From NCBI GenBank assembly GCA_937980205.1, contig CALJKW010000055.1, positions 558,001-622,000 on the forward strand: DNA of 64,000 nt, read 5' to 3'. Below, piece after piece: positions 43,825-52,611 of this stretch (positions within the stretch are counted from its first letter, which is position 1; every line of letters begins with the position of its first letter). Below the pieces are notes generated by a model. It made no database searches, was not told the DNA's origin, and worked only from the letters and a program-made list of their open reading frames with translations. The DNA is from an uncultured Myxococcales bacterium (GTDB lineage: Bacteria; Myxococcota; Myxococcia; Myxococcales; Myxococcaceae). The translations under genes were made by a program, and so were the position numbers.

Positions 43825-43912
43825 CGGGGACAGGCCCCATTTTGCGCAAAACGCAGAGCTTTCGACCCTGAGGCGAAACGCGGCGTTGCAAGAAAGGGGA
43901 CTGTCCCCCTTT
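43825..43912. repeat. Two GGGGAC-type palindromes between convergent genes
   Basis: GGGGACAGGCCCC (43827-43839) and GGGGACTGTCCCC (43897-43909) are related imperfect/near-perfect palindromes in an 88-base gap. The intervening bases contain TTTTGCGCAAAA (43840-43851). Such GGGGAC(N)GTCCCC motifs recur as REP-like elements in many proteobacterial genomes. They probably act here as a bidirectional terminator. Confidence 0.65.
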
Positions 43913-44569
43913 CTACTCTGCGTTCCAGTCCGAGGCGGGCAGGATCTTCCACCCGGTGTCGACCTTGCTGGTCTTGAAGCGCAGCACGCGCAGCGGCCAC
44001 TCGCGCGGGGTCTTGTTGGGGCCCTCGCGGCTCACCACCGTCCACCGGCGCATCTCGAGCTGGTACTTGCCGCTGTTGCCGGCCTTCGCCAGCACCGCGC
44101 GCATCGGGTTCTTCGGGTGCCAGTACACCTCTTTGCCGACGCGGCACGTGTACGCGAGCACCGGAGCCGCCTTGAGAAACGCCTGCGCCTTCTCGAGCGT
44201 GGGCTTGAGCAGCTTCTCCGCGTCGTCCTTCGTCACCTCGGTGATCTTCAGGTCGTCGCCGACCGCCTCGGCGCCCATCAGCTTGGTGAGCGCCTTGCGG
44301 CCCGACTTGTCGAGCTCGCTCATCAGCTGCACGGCCTTGCCCAGGTCCCCGTCCTCGCTCTTCTTCTCGAGCGCCTTCAGCTCGGCGTTCTCGAGCGTGA
44401 AGAGCTGCGCGTTCATGGTCACGCCGCCGAGCAGCAGGTCCTTGCCGGCTTCGTCGCCCTTGCCGGTGAGCGCGTTCAAGTAGGTCGTGGCGACCTTCTT
44501 CGCGTCCTCTTCGTCGTCGGCGAACGCGGGGACTGCAAACAGCAGGGCCCAGGCGATGAGTGATCGCAT
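43913..44569 (-). CDS. Secreted protein of unknown function
   Basis: 218 residues from ATG 44569. Signal peptide MRSLIAWALLFAVPAFA. The mature domain is charged and helical (EEDAKKVATTYLNALTGKGD; KALEKKSEDGDLGKAVQLM) with a C-terminal strand-rich part (YQLEMRRWTVVSREG, PLRVLRFKTSK, WKILPASDW). The AxxYLxAL start resembles DUF4878/NTF2-like transport-associated folds, but I cannot assign one. Presumed periplasmic. The small membrane peptide gene lies just upstream on the same strand (21 bases). Confidence 0.8.
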   Translation of the reverse strand: MRSLIAWALLFAVPAFADDEEDAKKVATTYLNALTGKGDEAGKDLLLGGVTMNAQLFTLENAELKALEKKSEDGDLGKAVQLMSELDKSGRKALTKLMGAEAVGDDLKITEVTKDDAEKLLKPTLEKAQAFLKAAPVLAYTCRVGKEVYWHPKNPMRAVLAKAGNSGKYQLEMRRWTVVSREGPNKTPREWPLRVLRFKTSKVDTGWKILPASDWNAE

Positions 44570-44590
44570 GGGCCCCTATTTAGGCCGTCT

Positions 44591-44713
44591 TCAGCCGCGG
44601 AAGAAGAACAACCACAGCAGAAGCACGACGCCGAGTGGCACTCCTGCCGCCCACAGGAGGATGGGAACGCCGATGCGGCCACGGATCTGCTGAATCTGGT
44701 TCATGGGTTTCAT
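44591..44713 (-). CDS. Forty-residue single-helix membrane peptide
   Basis: Reads MKPMNQIQQIRGRIGVPILL then WAAGVPLGVVLLLWLFFFRG and stops at TGA 44591. The start is ATG 44713, with ATG 44704 as an alternative. A basic amphipathic N-terminus precedes a strongly hydrophobic helix (residues ~16-38) ending in RG, a typical small inner-membrane protein. A purine-rich AGAGG lies about 8 bases upstream. No family is recognised. It precedes the secreted-protein gene on the same strand. Confidence 0.6.
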   Translation of the reverse strand: MKPMNQIQQIRGRIGVPILLWAAGVPLGVVLLLWLFFFRG

Positions 44714-44773
44714 GCGATTGCCTCTGCCCGTTTGGATTTGCAGAGTTCGCGCCAGTGGGTATCAGTGGCGCCC

Positions 44774-46054
44774 ATGACTCCTCTGTTCCTGCTCGCCGCG
44801 GTCGTGGCGGGCGACGTCAACAGCCGCCGCGACGCGGTCGTGCAGGTGGTCGAGAAGGTCTCTCCCGCGGTCGTCTACGTCGGCACCGTGCAGCTGGTGG
44901 AGCGCTCGTTCCGCTCGCTCTCTCCGCTCGACGACTTCTTCTTCGGGCCGCGCGAGCGCACCGAGGCGATCGAGGGCCTGGGCTCGGGCGTCATCATCGA
45001 CCCGGCGGGCATCATCCTCACCAACGAGCACGTCATCCGCGGCGCGTCGCAGATCCACGTCATCCTCGCCGACGGCCGCAAGCTCGACGCCGACGTCATC
45101 GGCTCGGACAACGACAACGACCTCGCGGTGCTGAAGATCCAGGCGAAGAGCCCGCTGCCGGCGGCGAAGCTCGGCAGCTCGACCGACCTGATGATCGGCG
45201 AGAAGGTGATCGCGATCGGCTCGCCGTTCGGGCTCAAGAAGACCGTCACCGTCGGCGTCGTCAGCGCCGTCGGCCGCAGCTTCAAGGCCGACAACCGCGA
45301 CTACGACGACTTCATCCAGACCGACGCGTCGATCAACCCGGGCAACTCGGGCGGCCCGCTGCTCAACATCGACGCAGAGGTCATCGGCATCAACTCGGCC
45401 ATCTACGCCGGAGGCCAGGGCATCGGCTTCGCGATCCCCGCCGACAAGGTGCGCCGCATCGTCGCGGAGCTGTCGCAGTTCGGAAAGCTGCGCCCCGCGT
45501 GGGTCGGCATCGAGGTGCAGAACCTCACGCCCAAGGTCGCGCGCGCCTCGGGGTGGGACCGCACGTTCGGCGCGCTCGTCGTCGCGGTCGAGAGCGGCTC
45601 ACCCGCCGACACCGCCGGAGTGCAGGAGGGCGACATCGTCACCTCCGCCGGCGGCAACCAGGTCGACGACGCGGGCGAGCTGCGCGTGCGGCTGAAGAGC
45701 TACCCGTCGAAGGCGGCGTTCCCGCTCGAGGTGTTCCGCGACGGCAAGACGGTGGCGCTGACCATCACCCCGGCCGAGTACCCGGCGAAGCTCGCCGACG
45801 AGCTCGCGTGGAAGCGGCTCGGCTTCAAGGTGAAGGCGTCGGGGAACACGCTCGCCATCGCCGGCATTCGCCCGGGCTCGAACGCCGCGCGCGTCGGCTT
45901 CCAGCCCGGCGACGTCGTGGTGAAGGTGAACGGCCGGCCGATCGCCAGCGAGGCCGATTGGCGCGAGGCGCTGGTGGCCGCGCGCGGCTCGTCGTCGGTG
46001 CTGCTGCTGGTGCGGCGCGGGCGCGCCGGCTACCACGTGACGCTGCCGTTCTGA
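44774..46054 (+). CDS. HtrA-like serine protease with two PDZ domains
   Basis: 426 residues from ATG 44774, which begins a signal segment MTPLFLLAAVVAG; an upstream in-frame start at 44732 would precede it. The protease domain has IEGLGSGVIIDPAGIILTNEHVIR (His in NEHV), SDNDNDLAVLKI (Asp) and INPGNSGGPLLN (Ser). PDZ1 (GALVVAVESGSPADTAG...GDIVTSAGG) and PDZ2 (IAGIRPGSNAARVGFQPGDVVVKVNG) follow. The triad is complete, so it should be active in the periplasm as protease or chaperone. It differs enough from the 34835 copy to be a paralogue, not a recent duplicate. Confidence 0.93.
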   Translation: MTPLFLLAAVVAGDVNSRRDAVVQVVEKVSPAVVYVGTVQLVERSFRSLSPLDDFFFGPRERTEAIEGLGSGVIIDPAGIILTNEHVIRGASQIHVILADGRKLDADVIGSDNDNDLAVLKIQAKSPLPAAKLGSSTDLMIGEKVIAIGSPFGLKKTVTVGVVSAVGRSFKADNRDYDDFIQTDASINPGNSGGPLLNIDAEVIGINSAIYAGGQGIGFAIPADKVRRIVAELSQFGKLRPAWVGIEVQNLTPKVARASGWDRTFGALVVAVESGSPADTAGVQEGDIVTSAGGNQVDDAGELRVRLKSYPSKAAFPLEVFRDGKTVALTITPAEYPAKLADELAWKRLGFKVKASGNTLAIAGIRPGSNAARVGFQPGDVVVKVNGRPIASEADWREALVAARGSSSVLLLVRRGRAGYHVTLPF

Positions 46055-46058
46055 TCGC

Positions 46059-46127
<69 letters not shown>

Positions 46128-46180
46128 TAAAAAGCGCAGTTGTATTGACGGGCCGAAAAAGCCCCGTAACTTCGGGCGTG

Positions 46181-48022
46181 ATGGCTGTCCGCTATCAGGC
46201 GATCGGGCCACTCCTCGCGGGAGAGGGCAGCCGCGCGTTCTTGGGGCTCGAGATCTTCGACGACGGCCGGTCGTACCCCGTCGTGCTCGTCTGGCTGCCC
46301 GAGGCGGCCGAGGCCGACCCCAACCTGCTCGCCAAGATCAAGCGCGAGACCGAGCACGCCGCGAAGCTCGATCACCCGAACATCGTGCACGTCCACGGCT
46401 TCGGGCAGCTCGACGAGGGCCACGCGCGCGTCGTCGAGTACGCCGACGGCGAGTCGCTGAGAAAGATCATCGAGCGCGCCGAGAAGATCCCGCCCGCGCT
46501 CGCCGCCAAGATCGTCTGCGACGCCGCCACCGGCGTGCACTACGCGCACGTCGCCGGCAACGACGACGGCACCCCGCTCATCCACGGCGACGTCCGCCCC
46601 GAGACCCTGCTCGTCTCGTTCAACGGCGTGGTGAAGGTCACCGGCTACGGCGCCCTCGCCTTCGCGCCGCGCGAGATGGGCGGGCAGCGCGTGAAGGGGC
46701 GGCGCGTGCACACCGCTCCGGAGCAGATCATCGGCGGGCGCGAGAGCTTCTCGTTGCAGACCGACGTCTACCTGCTCGGCCTCACGCTGTTCGAGTGCAT
46801 CACCGGCAAGGTGCCGTTCTCGGACCAGGCCGAGTTCTTCGATCACGCGGTGCTCACGCTGCCGCTGTCGCCGATGCCGCCGGGCCTCGCGCCGGAAGGG
46901 CTCGAGCCCGTGCTGCAGAAGGCCTGCGCGAAGAAGGTGAACGATCGCTACCCCACTCCGCTCGCGTTCCGCGAGGCCGTCGAGGCCGCGATGGGCCCGC
47001 TGCCCTCGAACGACGAGCTCTCGAGCTGGCTGCGGCAGCAGTTCCCCGGCTCCGACGAGGCGCGCGCGGCGCGGCGGCAGACGATCGACGCCGCGATCGC
47101 CGAGGCCGCGCGGAAGGTGTGGGGCGAGCGGACGCAGCGCGGGACTCCGGTGCAGACGCCGGTCGTCGGAGCGCCGGTGCCCACCAACCCGTCTCCAGAT
47201 CTGACGCCGGTGGCGACCCCCGCGGTGGCCAAGCCGGTCGGCACGCAGCCGCAGGTGAAGCCGGTGAACCGCAAGGCGCCCGAGCCGGCGATCAAGATCA
47301 CGTACACCGAGCCCGAGCAGCCCGAGCGGACGACTCCCCGGCTGCCGTGGGGCCTGCTCGCCGCGGCCGTCGTCGGCGGCTTTCTCGTCTGGTGGATGAT
47401 GCGGAAGACCGACGACCTGCCGCCGTCGATGAGGCAGGGGCTCCCCGCGCTGCTCGACGCCGGGTCGAAGAAGGCCGCGCCGCCGCCGGTCGTGGCCGAG
47501 GCGCCCGATGCGGCCGCCGCCGAGCCGGACGCCGGCCCGGCTGCCGCTCCTCCGCCCGCGCCGATCGTCGATGCCGGAGCGCCCGCGCCGACTCCGCCGC
47601 CGGTGGCTCCGAAGCCGGGCCCGACCGTGCTGCAGCTCGACGCGAAGCCCGACTGCGAAGTGACGATCGACGGGAAGCACTACGGGAAGACTCCGGTGAA
47701 GGCCGAGCTGACGCCCGGTCGCAAGGTGGTGAAGCTCGAGAACAAGGAGCTCGGCATCAACACCGGGCGCGTGTTCACGCTCGTCGAGGGCAAGACGCTG
47801 GTCGAGAACGTGACCATCGGCCAGGGGACCGTGGTGCTCACGGCGCCCGACGGCGCGGCCGTCTTCATGGACGGTAAGCGCATCGGCACCGCGCCGATGA
47901 AGGAGATCACCGTCTACGAGGGCGCGCACCGCGTGCTGGTGACCGTCGGCAAGGCGAAGTGGAGCGAGCCGTTCTCGCTGCACGCCGGCGAGAACGTCCG
48001 GTTCAACGTCGAGATCGAGTGA
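46181..48022 (+). CDS. Transmembrane pseudokinase with two PEGA domains
   Basis: 613 residues from ATG 46181. Residues ~1-270 have the Hanks kinase fold (ETEHAAKLDHPNIVHVHGFG, HTAPEQ, LQTDVYLLGLTLFECITGKVPF), but key residues are lost. The VAIK Lys position reads VVLVW. HRDxKPxN is HGDVRPET (H135-D137 present, Asn lost), and DFG is GYG (155-157). A single helix (LPWGLLAAAVVGGFLVWW, ~387-405) leads to a Pro/Ala linker and two PEGA domains (CEVTIDGKHYGKTPVKAELTP; AAVFMDGKRIGTAPMKEITV), which are usually surface-exposed or periplasmic binding modules. Inference: a catalytically dead scaffold or sensor rather than a kinase. Confidence 0.92.
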   Translation: MAVRYQAIGPLLAGEGSRAFLGLEIFDDGRSYPVVLVWLPEAAEADPNLLAKIKRETEHAAKLDHPNIVHVHGFGQLDEGHARVVEYADGESLRKIIERAEKIPPALAAKIVCDAATGVHYAHVAGNDDGTPLIHGDVRPETLLVSFNGVVKVTGYGALAFAPREMGGQRVKGRRVHTAPEQIIGGRESFSLQTDVYLLGLTLFECITGKVPFSDQAEFFDHAVLTLPLSPMPPGLAPEGLEPVLQKACAKKVNDRYPTPLAFREAVEAAMGPLPSNDELSSWLRQQFPGSDEARAARRQTIDAAIAEAARKVWGERTQRGTPVQTPVVGAPVPTNPSPDLTPVATPAVAKPVGTQPQVKPVNRKAPEPAIKITYTEPEQPERTTPRLPWGLLAAAVVGGFLVWWMMRKTDDLPPSMRQGLPALLDAGSKKAAPPPVVAEAPDAAAAEPDAGPAAAPPPAPIVDAGAPAPTPPPVAPKPGPTVLQLDAKPDCEVTIDGKHYGKTPVKAELTPGRKVVKLENKELGINTGRVFTLVEGKTLVENVTIGQGTVVLTAPDGAAVFMDGKRIGTAPMKEITVYEGAHRVLVTVGKAKWSEPFSLHAGENVRFNVEIE

Positions 48023-48125
48023 GAGGCCCGCGCCTTCTCGGCTGTGGCAGTCCTTCGCCCGGACCCGTTCGACGACGGCGGGTTCCGCTGCGCGGCCCCG
48101 CCTGCTCAGGGTGCGCGCTTTCTCG

Positions 48126-49268
48126 TCACTTGCGCAGCTTCGCGAGCTGATTCGCGGCGTGCGCTCGCTGCGCGCGTGACGGCGCTCCGGCGAGCGCGCG
48201 CTCGTAGGCAGCCTTCGCGGCGTCGACGTCGCCGAGCGCGCGGTACACGTCCCCCATGCTGACGAGCAGCGACTCTGGCGGAGTCTTCGTCATCGCCCAG
48301 GCCTCTTCGAACACCTGCCGCGCCTGGTCGTGCTGCTCGAGCGCGGCGAGCGCGGCGCCGAACTTCTCCAGCACGTCGACCCAGACGGGGGCGGGATCTC
48401 TCGAGCCGCTCCACCAGGTCTCGTAGAGCTGGCGCCACTGCAGCAGCGCGTCCTCGCGGCGGCCGGACCTCCACGCGGTCGTCGCCGAGCGGTGCTTCTT
48501 CGCGACGACGTCCGCCGCCGGTGGCAACGGCACGACGGGCTCGACGGCCTCGTCGCACGGCAGGCAGATCGAGGTCAGCGCCTCGGAGACGAGCAGCATT
48601 CGCTGAGCGCCCGCGAGCGCGAGCCGGTCGTCGACGGCGGCGATGCGCGGCGTCTCCTCGTCTCCGATGCAGTCGCGCAGCGCAGTGGTGAGCTTGAGCC
48701 CCGCCTGCGGAGACCTCGGCACGTCGACGCGCCCGCGCCCCGCGGCGAGCCACGCGTTGCCGACCCTCGTCTGATCGGGCCCCGAGAGGATCTCTTCGGC
48801 GTCTTCCTTGATCGGCACGCGCACCGTGCACGCGCCGAGATCCGCCGTCGCGTACAGGTCCGCGCACGTCGCGAACGGCTTGCGCGCCGCAGCGCCCTGC
48901 CCGACGCGCACGACGACGCCGCCGCCCTGGCGGTACAGCACCGTCATCGTCCGCACCGTCTCGAGCGGAGGGCACGCGTCGGTCGACAGCGCGCCGTCCC
49001 ACGGCTCGCCGGTCGCAGAGACGACCGCGAAGAGATCTCCCTCGAACGCGGGCACCGCCGGGCTGGTGCGCACCGCGTGCACGAGCGTCAGCGGAGTCCC
49101 CTCGACGGGCAGCCACAGCTCGCGCACGACGACGCCCGCGGACGCGAAGTCGACCCACGTCTTCGAGGCATGAAACGCAGCGCGAACGTCGATGCCCGCG
49201 GCCGCCACCGCCGGCAGCAGCAGCGCGGCAACCGCGCTCAGGACACCGATTGGTCGAGCACCTGGCAC
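48126..49268 (-). CDS. Secreted TPR-like protein of unknown function
   Basis: 380 residues from GTG 49268, giving signal MPGARPIGVLSAVAALLLPAVAAAG with an Arg in the n-region. A CTG at 49241 overlapping the previous stop (CTGA) is another conceivable start. The central part has several Cys (DACPP, FATCADLY, GACTVRV, RDCIGDEE, SICLPCDE) suggestive of disulfides. The C-terminal ~110 residues contain two to three TPR-like helices (FEEAWAMTKTPPESLLVSMG; DVYRALGDVDAAKAAYERAL). The function is unknown. It overlaps the CrtI-like gene upstream and is probably cotranslated with it. Confidence 0.75.
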   Translation of the reverse strand: MPGARPIGVLSAVAALLLPAVAAAGIDVRAAFHASKTWVDFASAGVVVRELWLPVEGTPLTLVHAVRTSPAVPAFEGDLFAVVSATGEPWDGALSTDACPPLETVRTMTVLYRQGGGVVVRVGQGAAARKPFATCADLYATADLGACTVRVPIKEDAEEILSGPDQTRVGNAWLAAGRGRVDVPRSPQAGLKLTTALRDCIGDEETPRIAAVDDRLALAGAQRMLLVSEALTSICLPCDEAVEPVVPLPPAADVVAKKHRSATTAWRSGRREDALLQWRQLYETWWSGSRDPAPVWVDVLEKFGAALAALEQHDQARQVFEEAWAMTKTPPESLLVSMGDVYRALGDVDAAKAAYERALAGAPSRAQRAHAANQLAKLRK

Positions 49269-50812
49269 AGCTTCTGGAACTGCTGTGGCTTGTCTTTCTT
49301 CAACACGATCGCGGCGGCGTTCGCGGCGGCCTTCACGGCCATCGGAACTCCGCCTCCGTATTCTGCCCAGTGGCCGCCGATGAGCAGCCCCTCGACGGGA
49401 GTGCGGTAGCCGGCCACCTTCGCCTTCATGTTCGCCTTGGAGGTGCGCTGCGCCATGATCGTCCCGTCCCGGTTGCCGGTGTAGCGCAGGTGCGTGACCG
49501 GCGTCGCGACGTCCATCACCTCGATGTGCTGCTTGAGGCCCGGAGCCACGCGCGCCTGCACCCGCTCGAGGATGATGTCCGCGTACTCGCGCTTGAACTG
49601 CTGGTACGCCTCGCCGCGGACGAGGCCGGGCTCGGTCTTCCAGTAGTCGCCGTACTTGATGTTGGCCTCGCAGTAGACGGTGAGCGTGCCCTTCCCCGCC
49701 GGGGCCATCGAGGGATCGCGAATCGACGGCGCGAGGATCGACAGGCCCGAGGTGTGCGGGTTGCCGTCGTTGTGGCCGTGCCGCGGCAGCCCGTCTTTCG
49801 TGAGGAAGACGAGCTCCTCGTCGAGGCCCAAGCGACGCGGATCGCACGAGAGCCCCAGCGAGATCGTCACGCACGAGTTGTAGAGCTCGGCGTTGCGGTA
49901 GCGGGCGACGACGTCTTCCGGCACCGCGCCGCCGGGCAGGAGCTTGGTGAACAGCGCGTCGATGTCGCAGGCGCCGATCACCCACCGCGCCTTCACCTCG
50001 CGGCCGTCGGCGAGCGTGATGCCCGTCGCGCGCCGCTGGTCGACACAGACCGACTGCACCTCGGTGCGCAGCGCGACGACCGAGCCCGCGTCGTTCACCT
50101 TCTTCATCAGCCACTTGATGAACGCCTGGCTCCCGCCGCGCGGAGGCCGCTGGAAGTCTCCGACGTACGCCCAGCCGATCGGCACCAGGCACGAGAGGAT
50201 GTTCTCCTCGCTGCAGAAGATCTTCTTGAGGTCGGGGCTGACGAAGAAGTCGTTCAGCGCCGCGCAGTCTTTGTCGCCGACGAGGGCCCAGAACGGGCGG
50301 CTCCAGCCGGTGATGGAAAGCCCGCGGCTGACGAGCTCGAGCGGCGACAGCGTCTCGCGCGAGCGCATGTACCGCGCGTACGACGTCATGCGCTCGCCGA
50401 GCACGCGCGCGAGCTTGAAGAACTTGTCGAGCCCCCGAGCGTCGGCCGGGAACTCCTTCTGCAGCTGCTCTTTGAGCGCGTCGGGCTCGCGGGTGAGCAG
50501 GTAGTCGAAGCTGTCGCCCTTGTAGCGGCGAATGCGGTTCAACAGCGGCGCGTCGGGCGGGTCGTCTCCGAGCGAGTGGAAGACCTTGTGCACCATGCCG
50601 CCGGGGCCGCACTGGTTGAGCCAGTGGATCGCGGAGTCGAAGACGAACGCCTTGCGGTGGAAGCCGGCGAGGTAGCCGCCGGGCCGGCTCTCGCGCTCGA
50701 TGACGACGCACGACATGCCCGCCTGGGAGAGCAGCGCGCCGGCGGTGAGGCCTGCGACGCCTCCGCCGATGATCGCGACGTCGCAGCTGTTGGGGATGAC
50801 GGGCCCTGCCAT
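49238..50812 (-). CDS. CrtI/phytoene-desaturase-like FAD-dependent oxidoreductase
   Basis: 524 residues from ATG 50812. The N-terminal dinucleotide fold VAIIGGGVAGLTAGALLS with ERESRPGGYLAGF is the FAD-binding signature. The C-terminal LLIGGHWAEYGGGVPMAVKAAAN is the second FAD motif of the CrtI/retinol-saturase family. Those enzymes desaturate or saturate/isomerise polyisoprenoid or related polyene chains. No phytoene synthase is nearby, so a carotenoid role is unproven. It is divergent (65 bases) from a halogenase-desaturase-thioesterase operon, which suggests a shared lipid or polyene product. The downstream secreted TPR-like gene overlaps its end. Confidence 0.88.
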   Translation of the reverse strand: MAGPVIPNSCDVAIIGGGVAGLTAGALLSQAGMSCVVIERESRPGGYLAGFHRKAFVFDSAIHWLNQCGPGGMVHKVFHSLGDDPPDAPLLNRIRRYKGDSFDYLLTREPDALKEQLQKEFPADARGLDKFFKLARVLGERMTSYARYMRSRETLSPLELVSRGLSITGWSRPFWALVGDKDCAALNDFFVSPDLKKIFCSEENILSCLVPIGWAYVGDFQRPPRGGSQAFIKWLMKKVNDAGSVVALRTEVQSVCVDQRRATGITLADGREVKARWVIGACDIDALFTKLLPGGAVPEDVVARYRNAELYNSCVTISLGLSCDPRRLGLDEELVFLTKDGLPRHGHNDGNPHTSGLSILAPSIRDPSMAPAGKGTLTVYCEANIKYGDYWKTEPGLVRGEAYQQFKREYADIILERVQARVAPGLKQHIEVMDVATPVTHLRYTGNRDGTIMAQRTSKANMKAKVAGYRTPVEGLLIGGHWAEYGGGVPMAVKAAANAAAIVLKKDKPQQFQKLCQVLDQSVS

Positions 50813-50877
50813 ACGGCGCGTGTGGCTCTATCGCGTCTTGCGTCTGGGTGTCGACAGGGCCTATCCAGCCGAGGCCA

Positions 50878-52611
50878 ATGACGTACGACACTCTCATCGT
50901 GGGCAGCGGGATCGCCGGCTCTTCGCTCGCGCTCGCGCTGCGGAAGGCCGGCATCTCGGTCTGCGTGATCGAGCGCGACACGCACCCGCGCTTCGCGATC
51001 GGCGAGTCGACGGTACCGTCGACGACGCTCGGCTACGACTACCTCGCGCGCGCGTACGGCATCCCCGAGTTCCACCAGATGTCGCACTACCTGGGGCTCA
51101 AAGAGCTCGGGCTCACCGGGTACCCGAAGCAGCACTTCTACTTCGCGCACCACTCCGAGGGGCAGCCGCTCAAGGAGAACGAAGAGCTGATGTACGAGAC
51201 GCTCGAGCTGCCGCTCGGCCCCGACGTGCACGTGCTGCGCGCCGACACCGACGGCTTCCTCGTCTCGCGCTTCCCCGCCTACGGGGTCACCTACTTCGAC
51301 AAGACCGAGGTCATCGACTTCGCCCACGACGGCGACGACGTCGTGCTGCGCGTGAAGGGGCCGGAGGGCGAGAAGTCGCTGAGAGGGCGCCTCGTCGTCG
51401 ACGCGAGCGGCCACGCGTCGTACTTCGCGAAGAAGTTCGACCTGCGCGACCCGACGCCGCGGCTCAAGACGACGACCCGCAGCATCTTCGGCCACTTCGA
51501 GAACGTGCCTTCGCTGGAGGACGTCGTCGGCGCGCCGAACCCGTCGTTCCGCTTCAAGCGGCACGGCGGCACCCAGCACCACTGCTTCGAGGGCGGGTGG
51601 ATCTGGGTCATCCCCTTCGACAACGGCATCACCAGCGTCGGCCTGCAGCTCGACCCGCGCATCTGGCCGCTCGACGAGAGCGTGCCGCCGGAAGAAGAGC
51701 TCAAGCGCATCTTCGCGAAGTTCCCGACCGTGCAGGCGCACCTGGGGAACATGAAGCCCACGCGCAAGCTGGTGCGCACCGGCCGCGTGCAGTTCACGTC
51801 GAAGACGATCCTGGGCGACGGCTTCGTGCTCACGCCGCACGCCGCCGGCTTCATCGACCCGCTGTTCTCGACGGGCATCACGCTGACACAGTCGTTCGTG
51901 TCGCGGTTCGTACCGCTCGTCGAGCAGGCGCTCGGCAAGCCCGGGAAAGTGAACACGGAGGACTTCCGCCCCATCGAGCGCGCGTTCTTCCGCGAGGTCG
52001 AGACGATCGACGACATCGTCAGCGGGAACATGAAGTCGTGGGGCCACTACGACACGTTCAAGCAGTACTGGCGCATCTGGGGCTACGCGACGATCGTGCA
52101 GTACACCGCGCGCATCGTCGGCAACCACGCGCGCGCCGACGGCTGCACGCTGATGTTCGGCGCGGCCATCGACAAGTGGCGCGACGCCGTCGCGAAGATG
52201 AACGAGGCGGTGTTCTCCGAGCCCAAGGGGCCCGCGCTCGCCGCGAAGCTGAAAGCCATGATGGACGAGTGGCCGCACCCGCACAACCGGGCGAACTACG
52301 AGGTCGGCTCGGGCCGCTCGTGCAGCGTCGCGATCGAAGATCCGCCGTACTACTTCCGCTGGCTCAAGTGGTTCGTGAACGAGAACCCCGCGGTGAAGGC
52401 GGACCGCAGCATCTTCCGGCTCATGGGCTGGGGCGCGCGGCTCGTGTGGCGGATGCTCGCCATCAAGCTCCGGTACAAGGCCGGCGGCGCTGACCCGTTC
52501 TCGCGCGCGGTCGACACCATCCGGGCGCTGAAGATTGCGCGCGCGGATGCCCTGCCCGAGCCGTCGAAGCAGCCCGGCGCGTTGCCTGCCGGCGAGTCGC
52601 AGAGGGCGTGA
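50878..52611 (+). CDS. Flavin-dependent halogenase-family oxidoreductase
   Basis: 577 residues from ATG 50878, preceded by GAGG; GTG 50848 is an alternative. FAD motif GSGIAGSS (residues 9-14 GxGxxG) and PRFAIGESTVPSTT are typical of tryptophan-halogenase-like enzymes. The diagnostic WxWxIP motif is intact (W241-P246, GGWIWVIPF). A candidate halide-activating Lys lies in GYPKQHFYF. Such enzymes use FADH2, O2 and halide to chlorinate or brominate an aromatic or activated carbon; they need a separate flavin reductase, not seen here. Family members without halogenase activity exist. It is the first gene of a coupled operon with the desaturase and thioesterase. Confidence 0.87.
   Translation: MTYDTLIVGSGIAGSSLALALRKAGISVCVIERDTHPRFAIGESTVPSTTLGYDYLARAYGIPEFHQMSHYLGLKELGLTGYPKQHFYFAHHSEGQPLKENEELMYETLELPLGPDVHVLRADTDGFLVSRFPAYGVTYFDKTEVIDFAHDGDDVVLRVKGPEGEKSLRGRLVVDASGHASYFAKKFDLRDPTPRLKTTTRSIFGHFENVPSLEDVVGAPNPSFRFKRHGGTQHHCFEGGWIWVIPFDNGITSVGLQLDPRIWPLDESVPPEEELKRIFAKFPTVQAHLGNMKPTRKLVRTGRVQFTSKTILGDGFVLTPHAAGFIDPLFSTGITLTQSFVSRFVPLVEQALGKPGKVNTEDFRPIERAFFREVETIDDIVSGNMKSWGHYDTFKQYWRIWGYATIVQYTARIVGNHARADGCTLMFGAAIDKWRDAVAKMNEAVFSEPKGPALAAKLKAMMDEWPHPHNRANYEVGSGRSCSVAIEDPPYYFRWLKWFVNENPAVKADRSIFRLMGWGARLVWRMLAIKLRYKAGGADPFSRAVDTIRALKIARADALPEPSKQPGALPAGESQRA

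Noticed and set aside
46181..48022. Calling this an active Ser/Thr kinase
   Set aside because: The ATP-lysine, DFG Asp and Mg-binding Asn positions are all substituted.
49239..49241. CTG start for the secreted TPR-like protein
   Set aside because: It would fit the NTGA overlap pattern, but the in-frame GTG at 49268 gives a better signal peptide with an Arg, and CTG initiation is rare.
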